Below are positions 26,842-36,110 of a stretch of 64,000 bases of DNA, piece after piece. Made by a program: the position numbers and the translations under genes. Source of the DNA: CAWFGW01 sp963815495 (GTDB lineage Bacteria > Bacteroidota > Bacteroidia > Cytophagales > JAAEPT01); assembly GCA_963815495.1 (NCBI GenBank), contig CAWFGW010000006.1, forward strand, positions 1 through 64,000. Reading direction: 5' to 3'. The notes under the pieces are model-generated. The model was given only the letters and a program-made list of their open reading frames with translations, had not been told where the DNA came from and did no database searches. Each line of letters begins with the position of its first letter. Position 1 is the stretch's first letter.

Positions 26842-27630
26842 ATGAGAAAAGATATCTATCATACATTTGAAAATCATATCAGAGACTGCTATGAAAAATA
26901 TTATCCTCACAGAGAATTAGTGCCAGAGGATGAGGATTACGAGGTATTGAAAAAAACACTTTCTAATTCATCGGGTATAGTTTTTTTATGTGATATTCCA
27001 AGTAAGAGTTATCTTATGGTCAGTGAAAATTGTAAGTCAATCTTAGGTATTACACCAGCAGATTTTATAAAAGGTGGAATTACAACAGGGATCGGACTTT
27101 TCCCTTCTCACCAAGTCAACACGATTGCGAATAAGATTTTACCGATGATGTTTGAACACTTTGATAAATTGGGGAAGAAAAATCAATCGAAAGATATACG
27201 AGCCAGTTATAGTACATTAGTTAAATGTAAAGATAATTCATATAGATGGTTTCTTCACCAAGTAACAGTCGTTGAAACAGATGCTTTAGGTGCTCCAGTG
27301 AAAGCATTAAAACTTTTGACAGATATTGATGAATTAAAGATAAGCGATCACATGGATTTTTACCTTAGTGTACGTGATCCGAATAATTTTTTCAAGGTAT
27401 TCTTTTCTGAGAAATATTATAGTGAGAACCCTAAAATAATGCTTTCAAATAGAGAAATCGAAGTTTTACAACTTATAAGTCAAGGGTTATCTACAAAAGA
27501 AGTTGCTGAACAGCTGAATATAAGTGAGAACACGGTTAGTAATCATAGGAAAAATATGCTTCATCGTTCAAAAGTAACTTCGACAGGTGAGTTAGTGAAA
27601 GAAGCATATTCGTGTGGTTTAATTAATTAA
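26842..27630 (+). CDS. PAS-LuxR transcriptional regulator
   Basis: 262 residues, no signal peptide. Residues ~45-170 look like a PAS-type sensor domain (SGIVFLCDIPSKSYLMVSEN, then YRWFLHQVTVVETD). The C-terminus (about 200-262) is a LuxR/GerE HTH: MLSNREIEVLQLISQGLSTK followed by LNISENTVSNHRKNML. No receiver domain is present, so it probably senses a ligand or redox signal directly. It faces, 6 bases away, a decayed paralogue (27637-28419). The target genes are not indicated by the context. Confidence 0.85.
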   Translation: MRKDIYHTFENHIRDCYEKYYPHRELVPEDEDYEVLKKTLSNSSGIVFLCDIPSKSYLMVSENCKSILGITPADFIKGGITTGIGLFPSHQVNTIANKILPMMFEHFDKLGKKNQSKDIRASYSTLVKCKDNSYRWFLHQVTVVETDALGAPVKALKLLTDIDELKISDHMDFYLSVRDPNNFFKVFFSEKYYSENPKIMLSNREIEVLQLISQGLSTKEVAEQLNISENTVSNHRKNMLHRSKVTSTGELVKEAYSCGLIN

Positions 27631-27636
27631 AAAACT

Positions 27637-28419
27637 TTAAATCAGTTCGTTTTTTATCCCAATCCTTACTAATTCTGTAATTGAGTTTGCGGAGTTTTTT
27701 TCAAGCATGTGCTTTCGAAGGTTATCAACTGTATTTTTACTTATAGATAATATTTCAGCAATGTCTTTACTACTTTTACCATAACTGATAAGTAATAAAA
27801 TTTCTAATTCACGTGCTGATAAGTCAATGTGAGGTTTAATAATCTACTTAACCTCATCTAAATTTTCAGAACTAATCCCATAATAAGAGGGGAGGTTTGG
27901 ATTACATGAAATTCCATCAAGAACATCTAAGTAATTTCTATCTTTAAATGGAAAGTCGGAAAAGCAAACTAAATTATTTCTAATCCCTTTACCTACTACA
28001 TCCACATCTAAAATTATACTTTGAAGTAAAATGGGTTGGTATTCACCATTTATTTTGGCTCTTAAGCCATATTGAGCTTTATAATAATGAAAGTTTTCAA
28101 TAGCTATATTTTTTGTCCAAAATTCGATTATTGTTTTTTCAATTTGAATTAATCGAAATTGGTCTTCTGGATGTAAAGTGTTACTAAAGTTCTTAATAGT
28201 TAAGTCTTCTTTATTCTCCATTAAAGGAAAATCAGTTGTCTGAACTAATTTATGTGTAAATACCCCATCAAAGAAATTAAAAACATACACACAATAGCGT
28301 TTGGGTTATATGAACTTGTCTGCATAAACCTCAAATAGTTCTGGAGTAACTTGATTGTTTTTCGTAAGAGGTAAGGGTGTTTCTAACCAACCTTTTTTTA
28401 AATTTTCTAAATTTAATAT
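27637..28419 (-). pseudogene. Decayed PAS-LuxR regulator with two in-frame stop codons
   Basis: One reading frame on the minus strand spells a LuxR-type regulator broken twice. From 28419 it runs through a PAS-like start (LKKGWLETPLPLT ... LFEVYADKFI) to TAA at 28306-28308, resumes PKRYCVYVFNFFDGVFTHKL and on for ~150 codons, meets TAG at 27844-27846, then continues in the same frame as a complete GerE helix-turn-helix (DLSARELEILLLISYGKSSK, then LSISKNTVDNLRKHML) to TAA at 27637-27639. No ATG, GTG or TTG opens the first segment. A GTG at 28290 could give a 148-residue fragment without the HTH. The remaining sequence is well preserved, so the decay is recent, or the stops are sequencing errors. 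Confidence 0.8.
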
Positions 28420-28486
28420 TTATTAAAAATCAGTAAATAGCTGGTTTCGGATTTTAATAGTAATAAAAATGACCATAAATGGCTAT

Positions 28487-28535
28487 TGAACTGTACCCCA
28501 AAAAGTAACTACTTTGTATCGTGTCCAATTTTTTC
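28487..28535. mobile_element. Possible relic of an IS3-family end
   Basis: The run TGAACTGTACCCCAAAAAGT at 28487-28506 and GTGTCCAATTTTT at 28521-28533 look like the outer and inner parts of an IS3-family terminal inverted repeat (TGnACTGnACCCC... / ...GGACAC). No transposase reading frame and no second end are present within several hundred bases. It may be a solo end left after deletion next to the decayed regulator gene. This is recognition by eye only. Confidence 0.35.
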
Positions 28536-28541
28536 ATTTAA

Positions 28542-28574
28542 GCCAGAAAATGTTTGTGTTTTCTGGCATTTTTT
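28542..28574 (+). terminator. Strong plus-strand hairpin terminator without an obvious gene
   Basis: A perfect 9-bp stem GCCAGAAAA (28542-28550) / TTTTCTGGC (28559-28567) is followed by a run of T. No plus-strand gene ends just upstream, so it may belong to the IS-like remnant or protect glnS from read-through. Confidence 0.65.
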
Positions 28575-28657
28575 TGTTTTGTAAAAAGCGTCATACATGG
28601 TTTATCCCATTTAGATGTAATTTTCACCTTTTCTCACTATTAGACCACTATTTATGT

Positions 28658-28665
28658 TAATTTTG
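28658..28665 (+). promoter_or_regulatory. Bacteroidota -7 element of glnS
   Basis: TAATTTTG is an exact TAnnTTTG match ending 26 bases before ATG 28692. No good -33 TTG is seen at 17-22 bases upstream. Confidence 0.5.
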
Positions 28666-28691
28666 CGGTTTCGATTATCAAGTTGTTAGGA

Positions 28692-30398
28692 ATGAATAAG
28701 GAAACGAAGAATAGTACGGAAGCGAAGTCAAACAATTTTATTGAGGATATTATTGACAATGACTTATCAAAAGGAGTGAAAAAAGTAGTACACACGCGTT
28801 TTCCTCCGGAACCTAATGGGTATTTACACATAGGTCATGCAAAATCCATCTGCCTAAACTTTGGGTTAGCTTTGTCTTATAATGGGAAATGTAATCTTCG
28901 CTTCGATGATACCAACCCTTCTAAGGAGAGTGTGGAGTATGTAGACGCAATTCGTAATGATGTGAAGTGGTTAGGCTTCAATTGGGATGGTGAGTACTAC
29001 GCTTCAAATTATTTTCAGCAGTTGTATGATTATGCAGTCAAGCTAATTTCTGATGGACATGCATATGTTGATACGCAGTCACCCGAACAAATAAGTGAGC
29101 AACGCGGTGTTCCGACTAAACCAGGTATTGAAAGCCCATTTCGAAATCGTCCTGTAGAAGAAAGTTTAGTGCTGTTTGCTAAAATGAAGGCAGGTGAGTT
29201 TGATGAAAAAGACAACTATATCTTGCGCGCAAAGGTGGACATGACTTCACCAAACATGCACATGCGCGACCCTATTATGTACCGTGTACGCAAAGTACAT
29301 CACCATCGAACAGGTAATGATTGGTGTATATACCCAATGTATGATTTCGCTCATGGAGTTTCCGATGCTATTGAAGGGATTTCACATTCAATTTGTACTT
29401 TAGAATTTGAGGTTCATAGACCTCTTTATGAGTGGTTTAATGAGAAAATATTTGGCGATGTTGTTCTTCCAAAACAAATCGAATTTGCTCGCTTGAATCT
29501 TGGCTACACCGTAATGAGTAAGCGTAAGTTATTGCAGTTGGTTGAAGAGAACTTAGTAGATGGGTGGGATGACCCACGTATGCCTACTATTTCAGGCTTA
29601 AGGAGAAGAGGATATACTCCCGCATCTATCCGGGATTTTTGTGACCGAATAGGGGTGGCGCGAAGAAATGGAATGATCGATATGCAATTGCTTGAATTCA
29701 GTATAAGAGAAGATCTCAATAAAGTCGCTTTACGAAGAATGGTTGTTTTAGACCCAATTAAGGTGGTTATTACTAATATTCCTGAAGGTACTACGGAAAC
29801 TCTTAGTGCTGTTAACAATCCCGAAGATCCCGAATCTGGAAAACGCGACATTCCTTTTGGTCGCGAGATTTATATTGATAGTGATGATTTTATGGAAGAT
29901 CCTCCAAAAAAATATTTTAGACTAGCACCGGGAAGTGTGGTACGTTTAAAGTATGCTTATATCATTCAATGCAATGACGTTATCAAAGATGAACAAGGCA
30001 AAATTGTAGAGTTACGCTGTGAATATTTCCCTAATTCTAAAAGTGGACAGGATGAAAGTGGTATTAAAGTTAAAGGTACCATTCATTGGGTATCTGCCAA
30101 TGAAGCAATACCTGCTGAAGTAAGATTGTATGATAGACTTTTAACTGTAGAAGATATAACCGCAGCATCTGAGGAAGAAGATTATAAATCTTATATAAAT
30201 CCAGACTCTTTACAAGTCATTCATACAGCTAAACTTGAACCATCATTAGCTGAAGCAAAAGTAGGTGAACATTTTCAATTTGAACGAAAAGGGTATTTCT
30301 GTGTTGACTCCAAGTATGATATGCAAGGTCAACTAGTGTTTAACCGAACGGTAGGTTTACGTGATAGTTGGGCTAAAATTCAGCAAAAGAATAACTGA
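28692..30398 (+). CDS. glnS: Glutaminyl-tRNA synthetase
   Basis: 568 residues from ATG 28692 (a TTG three codons earlier is less likely). Class I signatures: PPEPNGYLHIGHAKSICLNF (HIGH) and, after the acceptor-binding region, VMSKRKLLQLVEENLVDGWD (KMSKS-type loop). HHRTGNDWCIYPMYDFAHGVSDAIEGISHS is the conserved GlnRS active-site stretch. The C-terminal anticodon-binding barrels are present, and the length is normal. It charges tRNA-Gln directly. The degenerate DEAD-box gene follows 41 bases downstream on the same strand. Confidence 0.95.
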   Translation: MNKETKNSTEAKSNNFIEDIIDNDLSKGVKKVVHTRFPPEPNGYLHIGHAKSICLNFGLALSYNGKCNLRFDDTNPSKESVEYVDAIRNDVKWLGFNWDGEYYASNYFQQLYDYAVKLISDGHAYVDTQSPEQISEQRGVPTKPGIESPFRNRPVEESLVLFAKMKAGEFDEKDNYILRAKVDMTSPNMHMRDPIMYRVRKVHHHRTGNDWCIYPMYDFAHGVSDAIEGISHSICTLEFEVHRPLYEWFNEKIFGDVVLPKQIEFARLNLGYTVMSKRKLLQLVEENLVDGWDDPRMPTISGLRRRGYTPASIRDFCDRIGVARRNGMIDMQLLEFSIREDLNKVALRRMVVLDPIKVVITNIPEGTTETLSAVNNPEDPESGKRDIPFGREIYIDSDDFMEDPPKKYFRLAPGSVVRLKYAYIIQCNDVIKDEQGKIVELRCEYFPNSKSGQDESGIKVKGTIHWVSANEAIPAEVRLYDRLLTVEDITAASEEEDYKSYINPDSLQVIHTAKLEPSLAEAKVGEHFQFERKGYFCVDSKYDMQGQLVFNRTVGLRDSWAKIQQKNN

Positions 30399-30439
30399 TT
30401 AATAAGTCAGTATTAAAGTAATAATTGTAAAAGCAACTC

Positions 30440-31720
30440 ATGCCATTAGAAGATTTAAAACTCAACAAACAGCTCTTAACTGCCATGATGGAAGAAGGTT
30501 TAGAAGAACCTACTGAAATTCAGAGAAAGTGTATGGCTCGTATTTTAGCTGGACAAGACGTAATAACCATTGCGCCAACGGACAGTGGTAAATCTACCTT
30601 GATTGCGTTGAGTACAATAATGCAATTAAAATATGCTTTTGAGGATGTGCCAAGAGCGTTAATTTTAGTTCCTTCAACAGAGGCAGCTGAAGCTTTAGTG
30701 GCTGAATTTAATCGTTTTACTACTTATACTGATTTACGGGTAAAAGCAGTTCATACCAATGCGAATATCAACACTCAAAAAGAAGACCTTTATTTAGGGG
30801 TAGATGTGGTAGTAGGTACACCAGATCGCGTTTATGCATTGACTCTACGTTATGGGCTTAACCTTAATCGTCTTAAATTATTTGTGCTGGATGATGCTGA
30901 ATTACTCGTAAAGCAAGGTTTTCAAGTTCCTATCCGGGAGATGATTGAAGGACTTCACAGGTGTCAATTTATTATCTCTACTACCGTCTATCATAATAGA
31001 TTAGAACATTTAATCGCTAAATACCTTAATTACCCTTCAATAACAGAGGTTTTTCCTGAGCCTGAAGAAGAAAAGGAATTCATTGATTTAGAGTTATTTA
31101 ACTTACCAAACTTCCAGACTAAGTTAAATTTTTTAAAACTCCTTGTTCAACAAGAAAATACATTAAACAAGGTCGTAGTATTTGCGAATACGCGATTAAC
31201 AGCTAATAACTTATATACAAGTATAAATAAGTTAATTGACGGACAAATAGGTTTACTTCATTCACTATTATCAACCCAACTGAATTTTGAGAACATTGAG
31301 GATTTTTTAGCTGATGAGGAGGTGAAAATTTTAATTGTAGCTCAAGAAACAGATGCAGACGTGAATGTTTCTGACGTACCCCAATTACTGATTTTCGATT
31401 TACCAGAAGCGGTAAGCAGTTTGATAAATAGATTGCCAAAATCAGCAACAAAAAGACAAGCACAGTTTTTTGCAACGGATTTGGAATTGCCTATCATTTC
31501 TAAAATTGAAGTAGAGATTGGTAAAAAAATGAAACTGGTGGGTTTGCCTTCGGATTTAGTTATTGAAGGTGAAAGGGATAAGCGTATTGAGTCAAAAGAG
31601 GAGGAAGTAGGTAATAAAGCTTTCCATTCAAAGAAGGAGAAAAATGCGAAAACCCATAATTATAATACTTATGACAAACGAAAAATGTTTGGCAAAGCAA
31701 GAAAAAAGGGTAGAAAATAA
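30440..31720 (+). CDS. Degenerate DEAD-box-like protein (probable pseudo-helicase)
   Basis: 426 residues with the overall two-RecA layout of a DEAD-box helicase, but altered motifs. Walker A is APTDSGKST (45-53; the core GKS/T is kept). The DEAD box reads DDAE (151-154), losing the catalytic Glu position. SAT is STTV (180-183). The motif VI HRxGRxxR region is missing (INRLPKSATKRQAQFF instead). The tail is very basic (KKEKNAKTHNYNTYDKRKMF and on to KKGRK), as in RNA-binding helicases. ATP may bind but unwinding looks unlikely. It may be an RNA-binding or assembly factor. It follows glnS on the same strand and ends in a good terminator. Confidence 0.82.
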   Translation: MPLEDLKLNKQLLTAMMEEGLEEPTEIQRKCMARILAGQDVITIAPTDSGKSTLIALSTIMQLKYAFEDVPRALILVPSTEAAEALVAEFNRFTTYTDLRVKAVHTNANINTQKEDLYLGVDVVVGTPDRVYALTLRYGLNLNRLKLFVLDDAELLVKQGFQVPIREMIEGLHRCQFIISTTVYHNRLEHLIAKYLNYPSITEVFPEPEEEKEFIDLELFNLPNFQTKLNFLKLLVQQENTLNKVVVFANTRLTANNLYTSINKLIDGQIGLLHSLLSTQLNFENIEDFLADEEVKILIVAQETDADVNVSDVPQLLIFDLPEAVSSLINRLPKSATKRQAQFFATDLELPIISKIEVEIGKKMKLVGLPSDLVIEGERDKRIESKEEEVGNKAFHSKKEKNAKTHNYNTYDKRKMFGKARKKGRK

Positions 31721-31722
31721 AT

Positions 31723-31752
31723 AAAAGTGAGCTTTTTGAACTCACTTTTTTT
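31723..31752. terminator. Bidirectional terminator between the DEAD-like gene and amt
   Basis: A 9-bp perfect stem AAAAGTGAG (31723-31731) / CTCACTTTT (31741-31749) with further T after it and A before it, between converging genes. Confidence 0.8.
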
Positions 31753-31768
31753 AATAAAATATCTGTAA

Positions 31769-33106
31769 TTATTTCACTTTCATATCATGAATATTATGTG
31801 TTTCAATCACAATATGATGTTCACCGTGAAATCCAATATCCATTCCTTCTAATTCAATAGCACGATTAATACGGCCATTACCTCCAGTTAAATAGGCACT
31901 AATTTTAAATACAATATAAGTAGCTACTCCAGAATATAGGATGGTTACTACGACCGATTTCATTTGTAAGACTAATTGCATAGGGTTGCCATAAAATAAC
32001 CCTGCAGATTCACCATCTACTTCAGGGTTAGCTAATAAACCAGTTAATATTGCTCCTGCAATTCCAACTAAACCATGCATTCCAAAAGCGTCTAAGGTAT
32101 CATCATGGCCGAAGTATTCTTTTAATTTCACTACGCCAAGATAACCCACTAAGCTGGAAATTATTCCAATAATAAGGGCACCTTGTACGTCAACAAACCC
32201 GGCAGCAGGGGTAATGCCTACCAGACCAGAAACAGCTCCAGAGGCAATACCGATTAGCGTAGGTTTTTTGATGATAAACCACTCAATAATTAGCCATACC
32301 AGTCCGCCAATACATGCAGCCACATATGTGACTAAAACAGCATTTGCAGCTAAGAAGTTAGCTCCATATGCACTACCGCCATTGAATCCCGTCCAGCCAA
32401 ACCATAATAAAGCAGATCCAAGAATCATTAACTTGATAGAAGAGGGTTTACGTTCTTCCTGAAGGTTTAAGCGTCTACCCAAGATGAGTGATAACACTAA
32501 TCCAGCTACTCCTGCATTTACATGGATTACGGTGCCTCCAGCAAAATCTAAATCACCATGTAAAAAACCATCACTGCTACCCCAGACCCAATGGCAAACT
32601 GGAGCATAGACAGCGATTAACCACAGTATAGAAAATACAACCCAAGTTGAAAATCGCACTCGCTCGATAACAGAACCACTGACAATTGCGATGGCAATGG
32701 CAGCAAAGGTACCTTGAAAAGCCACATCCAACAGTTTGGGAATCCCTGCTGCATCGACCAAATCAGTGACTTTAATTCCGTGTAACATAAAATGGCTTAC
32801 ACCACCTATAAATTGTGTTGCTCCCTCAGAAAAAGCTAATGAATAACCAATAACAACCCAAGTGACTGTTCCTGTGCAGAAGGCTACATAGCTCATTCCA
32901 ATTGTATTTAACACACTTTTGTTTTGGGTTAAACCACCGTAAAATAAAGCTAATCCTGCTGGGGTCATTAACATTACCAGGGCGGTAGAAATAAGCATCC
33001 ATGCGGTGTTTCCTGTATCTAAGGTAGCAGAGGGTTCACTCTGAGCCATAGAGTTACTTACAAATAGCGTTGTGAAAGCTATTGATAAGAAAAATTTATT
33101 GATCAT
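31769..33106 (-). CDS. amt: Ammonium transporter (Amt/MEP/Rh family)
   Basis: 445 residues. A signal-peptide-like start (ending SMAQSEP) is followed by about eleven membrane helices. Amt landmarks are visible: DTGNTAWMLISTALVMLMTPAGLALFYGG, FQGTFAAIAIAIVSG, the His pair in DFAGGTVIHVNAGVAGLVL and DAFGMHGLVGIAGAILTG, and GFNGGSAY. It moves ammonium across the inner membrane. No glnK/PII gene adjoins it, which is unusual since amt and glnK often pair. The upstream promoter is complete (33131-33158). Confidence 0.95.
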   Translation of the reverse strand: MINKFFLSIAFTTLFVSNSMAQSEPSATLDTGNTAWMLISTALVMLMTPAGLALFYGGLTQNKSVLNTIGMSYVAFCTGTVTWVVIGYSLAFSEGATQFIGGVSHFMLHGIKVTDLVDAAGIPKLLDVAFQGTFAAIAIAIVSGSVIERVRFSTWVVFSILWLIAVYAPVCHWVWGSSDGFLHGDLDFAGGTVIHVNAGVAGLVLSLILGRRLNLQEERKPSSIKLMILGSALLWFGWTGFNGGSAYGANFLAANAVLVTYVAACIGGLVWLIIEWFIIKKPTLIGIASGAVSGLVGITPAAGFVDVQGALIIGIISSLVGYLGVVKLKEYFGHDDTLDAFGMHGLVGIAGAILTGLLANPEVDGESAGLFYGNPMQLVLQMKSVVVTILYSGVATYIVFKISAYLTGGNGRINRAIELEGMDIGFHGEHHIVIETHNIHDMKVK

Positions 33107-33130
33107 TTTTTGTTTTTTTGGTTAGGGGCG

Positions 33131-33158
33131 CAAAAATAAGAGAGTTATCGAAAAACAA
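33131..33158 (-). promoter_or_regulatory. Bacteroidota promoter of amt
   Basis: The minus-strand -7 is TATTTTTG (top strand CAAAAATA, 33131-33138), with the -33 TTG as CAA at 33156-33158, 17 bases apart. It lies 24 bases before the amt ATG and just after the stop of the penicillin-binding-protein gene, so amt is a separate unit. Confidence 0.65.
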
Positions 33159-33185
33159 AAAACTGACTTATTAACACAAAAAAGG

Positions 33186-35480
33186 TTAGTTTCTTCCAAA
33201 TAATCGAAACTTCTTCCTTTTCTTTTTTCCTTCCAGTCCATCTGACTCATTTTCACGAGGAGTTTTACGCTTAAATAATTGATGAAAGAAATCGGTTTTT
33301 TCGGGATAGAATAAATCACAATCGACCTCAATATGATAATTGAAGGGAGGTGTATAGTATCTTCTAATAGAATCAACTCGGGTAAACGATTTAAATGCTT
33401 CTGCCCAAATTGGTAAAGCCATGTTTGCGCCTTGCCCATCTCTAATAGACGAGAAATGAATTTGAGGATTATCCGCGCCAGTCCAGACTCCTGCTAGAAA
33501 AGTAGGAGTATAACCTATAAACCACCCATCCGTTTGATTTTGGGTCGTTCCAGTTTTTCCTGCGATGTCATTTTCGAGTTTATATTTAAAACGTAAACGA
33601 GAGGCTGTTCCACTGTCCGTAACACTTTGTAACATCCGTGTAATGTTTTGAGCAACAAGTGTATCGATTAATTGCTCTGCGTCTGGTTGTTTGTGCTGAT
33701 AAATGGTCACATCGTCCGCAGTAGTTATTTTCTCGATGAAATAAATCGGTTGTTTTTTACCTTGGTTGGCAAATACGGTATACACTTCTATGATTTTGTT
33801 TAGAGAGACGTTTGCTGTTCCCAGAGCCATAGAAGGTACAGCCGGCAAGGAATCTTCAATTCCTAATCGCTTACAGAAGTCGAGTTGATTTTTTATTCCA
33901 GATTCCATAAGTAGCTGTACACTAACCGTATTTATGGAGTTAGTTAAGGCACCTATTAAAGAGTATTTACCACCGTATTCACCGTCAGAATTTTTTGGGG
34001 ACCAGTCATCAAATTGGGTGTATTTGATTTGTTCATTATTAATATTATCGCAGATATCACGACCTCTTTCTAAAGCTTTCGCATAAATTAGCGGCTTGAA
34101 AACAGATCCTAATTGCCGGGAAGATAGTACATGGTCATAAGGAAAATACTTATAATTAATGCCGCCAACCCATGCCAACAGATTGCCTTGTTGCGGATTA
34201 ACCGCCATGTAAGCAGATTGTAGAAATGATAGGTTGTAAGCAACCGAATCGAGTGGGGAAATGGTCGTGTCTACTTCACCTTTGAATGTGAATAGGGTCG
34301 TTTTAATTGGTGTTCGTAATGCATTTAGGAGTTCTTTTTCAGAGGAAGTAGTTTGTTTTAGTGTTTGATAACGGGGCGAATTTTTTAAGGCATTTAATGT
34401 AATTTTTTTCTTACTTCCGCGGGTTAAATCTGTCCAAATCTCTTGTCTAATTTGTTTAGTTAATGCTGCCACATGGTTGGTTAAAGCTTTTTCAGCTGCA
34501 ATTTGCAAGCGGGAGTCAATAGTAGTGTATATTTTTAAGCCATCTGTATATAAATCATAAGGCTTTCCATTTTCTTTTTTATACTCTAAAAGTAAAGCTT
34601 CCACCTCTTGTTTTGCATGTTCACGGAAATATCCAGCTAAGCCCTCATTTTTGTCTTTTCGAGTATAATTCAACACGATAGGAAGTGCTTTTAGGCTGTC
34701 ATAAACTGCTTGGGTCAAGTAATTATACTTATGCATTTGAGACAATACGGTGTTTCTTCTTCTTAATGCATTGTTCGGGTTTAAACGGGGGTTGTACGTG
34801 GTAGGAGCTTTAAGCATTCCTATTAAAACAGCGGCTTCTTCAACTTTGATGTGTTGTGGGGTAACATTAAAAAAACGTTCGCTAGCAGTTTCAATTCCAT
34901 AGGTGTCCTCACCTAGCGATACTGTATTAAGGTAAAGCGTTAAAATTTCTTCCTTTGTATATAGCTCATTGAGTTGGTTAGCTATAATGCCTTCTTTAAT
35001 CTTAGCTATGGGCATGGTCAAAAAACCATGGCTTTCTCTTCCAAATAAGTTTTTTGCTAACTGTTGACTAATTGTGCTGCCACCACCCGTGTTTTGGCCT
35101 AAAATTATGGTTTTGAAAAGTACGCGCATTAAACTTCGTTGATCGATGCCTTTATGTTGGTAAAATCGTACATCTTCTGTAGCAACTAACGCTTGAGAAA
35201 TACATGGAGCAAGTTCTTCAAACGATACATTACTTCTATTCTCCACAAAATATCGACCCATTAGCTGGTTATCAGCAGAATATATATCAGAACCTTGAAA
35301 GTTTTTCACCTCCTTCAATTCTTCATTCGAAGGTACCTTACCAAATAAGCCTGAGGCTACGGCATAATAAAATCCAAAAATAAAAATGGCACCAACAATA
35401 ATTGCTCCTAACAAGCAGTAGATTAAAAATCGAAGAAATGTGATTTTACCCTTTTTTTTAATTGTTGTTTTATTTCTCAA
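33186..35480 (-). CDS. mrcA: Class A penicillin-binding protein (PBP1A type)
   Basis: 764 residues: a short cytoplasmic basic start, one membrane helix (residues ~15-45), a glycosyltransferase-51 domain with VATEDVRFYQHKGI (catalytic Glu102) and GGSTISQQLAKNL, then a transpeptidase domain with Ser459-xx-Lys462 (GSVFKPLIYA), SIN (515-517) and KTG (642-644). The basic tail ends RKKRKKFRLFGRN. It polymerises and cross-links peptidoglycan. It reads toward amt, which has its own promoter, and is downstream of the HAD gene by 21 bases. Confidence 0.95.
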   Translation of the reverse strand: MRNKTTIKKKGKITFLRFLIYCLLGAIIVGAIFIFGFYYAVASGLFGKVPSNEELKEVKNFQGSDIYSADNQLMGRYFVENRSNVSFEELAPCISQALVATEDVRFYQHKGIDQRSLMRVLFKTIILGQNTGGGSTISQQLAKNLFGRESHGFLTMPIAKIKEGIIANQLNELYTKEEILTLYLNTVSLGEDTYGIETASERFFNVTPQHIKVEEAAVLIGMLKAPTTYNPRLNPNNALRRRNTVLSQMHKYNYLTQAVYDSLKALPIVLNYTRKDKNEGLAGYFREHAKQEVEALLLEYKKENGKPYDLYTDGLKIYTTIDSRLQIAAEKALTNHVAALTKQIRQEIWTDLTRGSKKKITLNALKNSPRYQTLKQTTSSEKELLNALRTPIKTTLFTFKGEVDTTISPLDSVAYNLSFLQSAYMAVNPQQGNLLAWVGGINYKYFPYDHVLSSRQLGSVFKPLIYAKALERGRDICDNINNEQIKYTQFDDWSPKNSDGEYGGKYSLIGALTNSINTVSVQLLMESGIKNQLDFCKRLGIEDSLPAVPSMALGTANVSLNKIIEVYTVFANQGKKQPIYFIEKITTADDVTIYQHKQPDAEQLIDTLVAQNITRMLQSVTDSGTASRLRFKYKLENDIAGKTGTTQNQTDGWFIGYTPTFLAGVWTGADNPQIHFSSIRDGQGANMALPIWAEAFKSFTRVDSIRRYYTPPFNYHIEVDCDLFYPEKTDFFHQLFKRKTPRENESDGLEGKKKRKKFRLFGRN

Positions 35481-35501
35481 AGCTTTGGTAGTTCTAGTAT
35501 T

Positions 35502-36101
35502 TTATAGATAAAGTCGAATGTCTGTTGGAATCATCCCAGCAGATTGTGCAGCTTGTAAACCGAGGTCAGCATCTTCGAATACTTGACAATATTGAGGGTC
35601 AACTCCTAAATATTCTGCCCCTTTAAGAAAAGTTTCAGGGTGTGGTTTGGGGTGAGTGACATCATCACAGGTAATTACTGTTTCGAAATAGTGTTTCATG
35701 CCACTCGACTGTAAATTGAGTTCTGCTATTTCACGGGTACCCCCGGTACCACAAACCATAGGCAATTTGCCATAGTAGTGTTTAACAATCTCTTCTACAA
35801 TTCCTAAAGGTTTTATTTCAGCAGCAAGTGATTTATAGATTTCTTCTTTGTCGAGAGCGGCTTGTTTAAAGTTGGCATCGATATTGAGTTTCGCTCCAAG
35901 CATTTCGAATACTTCGAGAGTTGGAGTTCCTGCGGTAGCATAAAAAAAATCCAAGGGAAATTCAAAGCCATAGTTTGCACAAGCTAATTGGGTGGCTTTA
36001 TAATGTATTGGCATTGTATCTAACAGTGTGCCGTCTATATCAAAAATAAGTGCTTTTGTCTTTGAGTCTATTGGAATTCGTAAATTGGTCATTAATTTCA
36101 T
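35502..36101 (-). CDS. HAD-family phosphatase (beta-phosphoglucomutase/YqaB-like)
   Basis: About 199 residues. Motif I is LIFDIDGTLLDT, the cap domain is alpha-helical (PIHYKATQLACANYGFEF), motif II/III are VCGTGGTRE and HPKPHPETFLKGAEYLG (Lys), and motif IV is VFEDADLGLQAAQSAGM. This pattern fits the YqaB/beta-PGM subgroup, which acts on sugar phosphates; the exact substrate is open. Start candidates are ATG 36101 and ATG 36092. The divergent plus-strand gene begins at 36111, so a possible -7 element (CAAAGTTA, 36119-36126 on the top strand) lies inside that neighbour. It is followed closely by the PBP gene. Confidence 0.88.
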   Translation of the reverse strand: MKLMTNLRIPIDSKTKALIFDIDGTLLDTMPIHYKATQLACANYGFEFPLDFFYATAGTPTLEVFEMLGAKLNIDANFKQAALDKEEIYKSLAAEIKPLGIVEEIVKHYYGKLPMVCGTGGTREIAELNLQSSGMKHYFETVITCDDVTHPKPHPETFLKGAEYLGVDPQYCQVFEDADLGLQAAQSAGMIPTDIRLYL

Positions 36102-36110
36102 CAAATATAT

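Noticed and set aside
27844..27846. TAG stop inside the PAS-LuxR frame as a recoded codon (pyrrolysine or suppressor)
   Set aside because: A second in-frame stop (TAA, 28306) and the missing start codon make gene decay the simpler reading.
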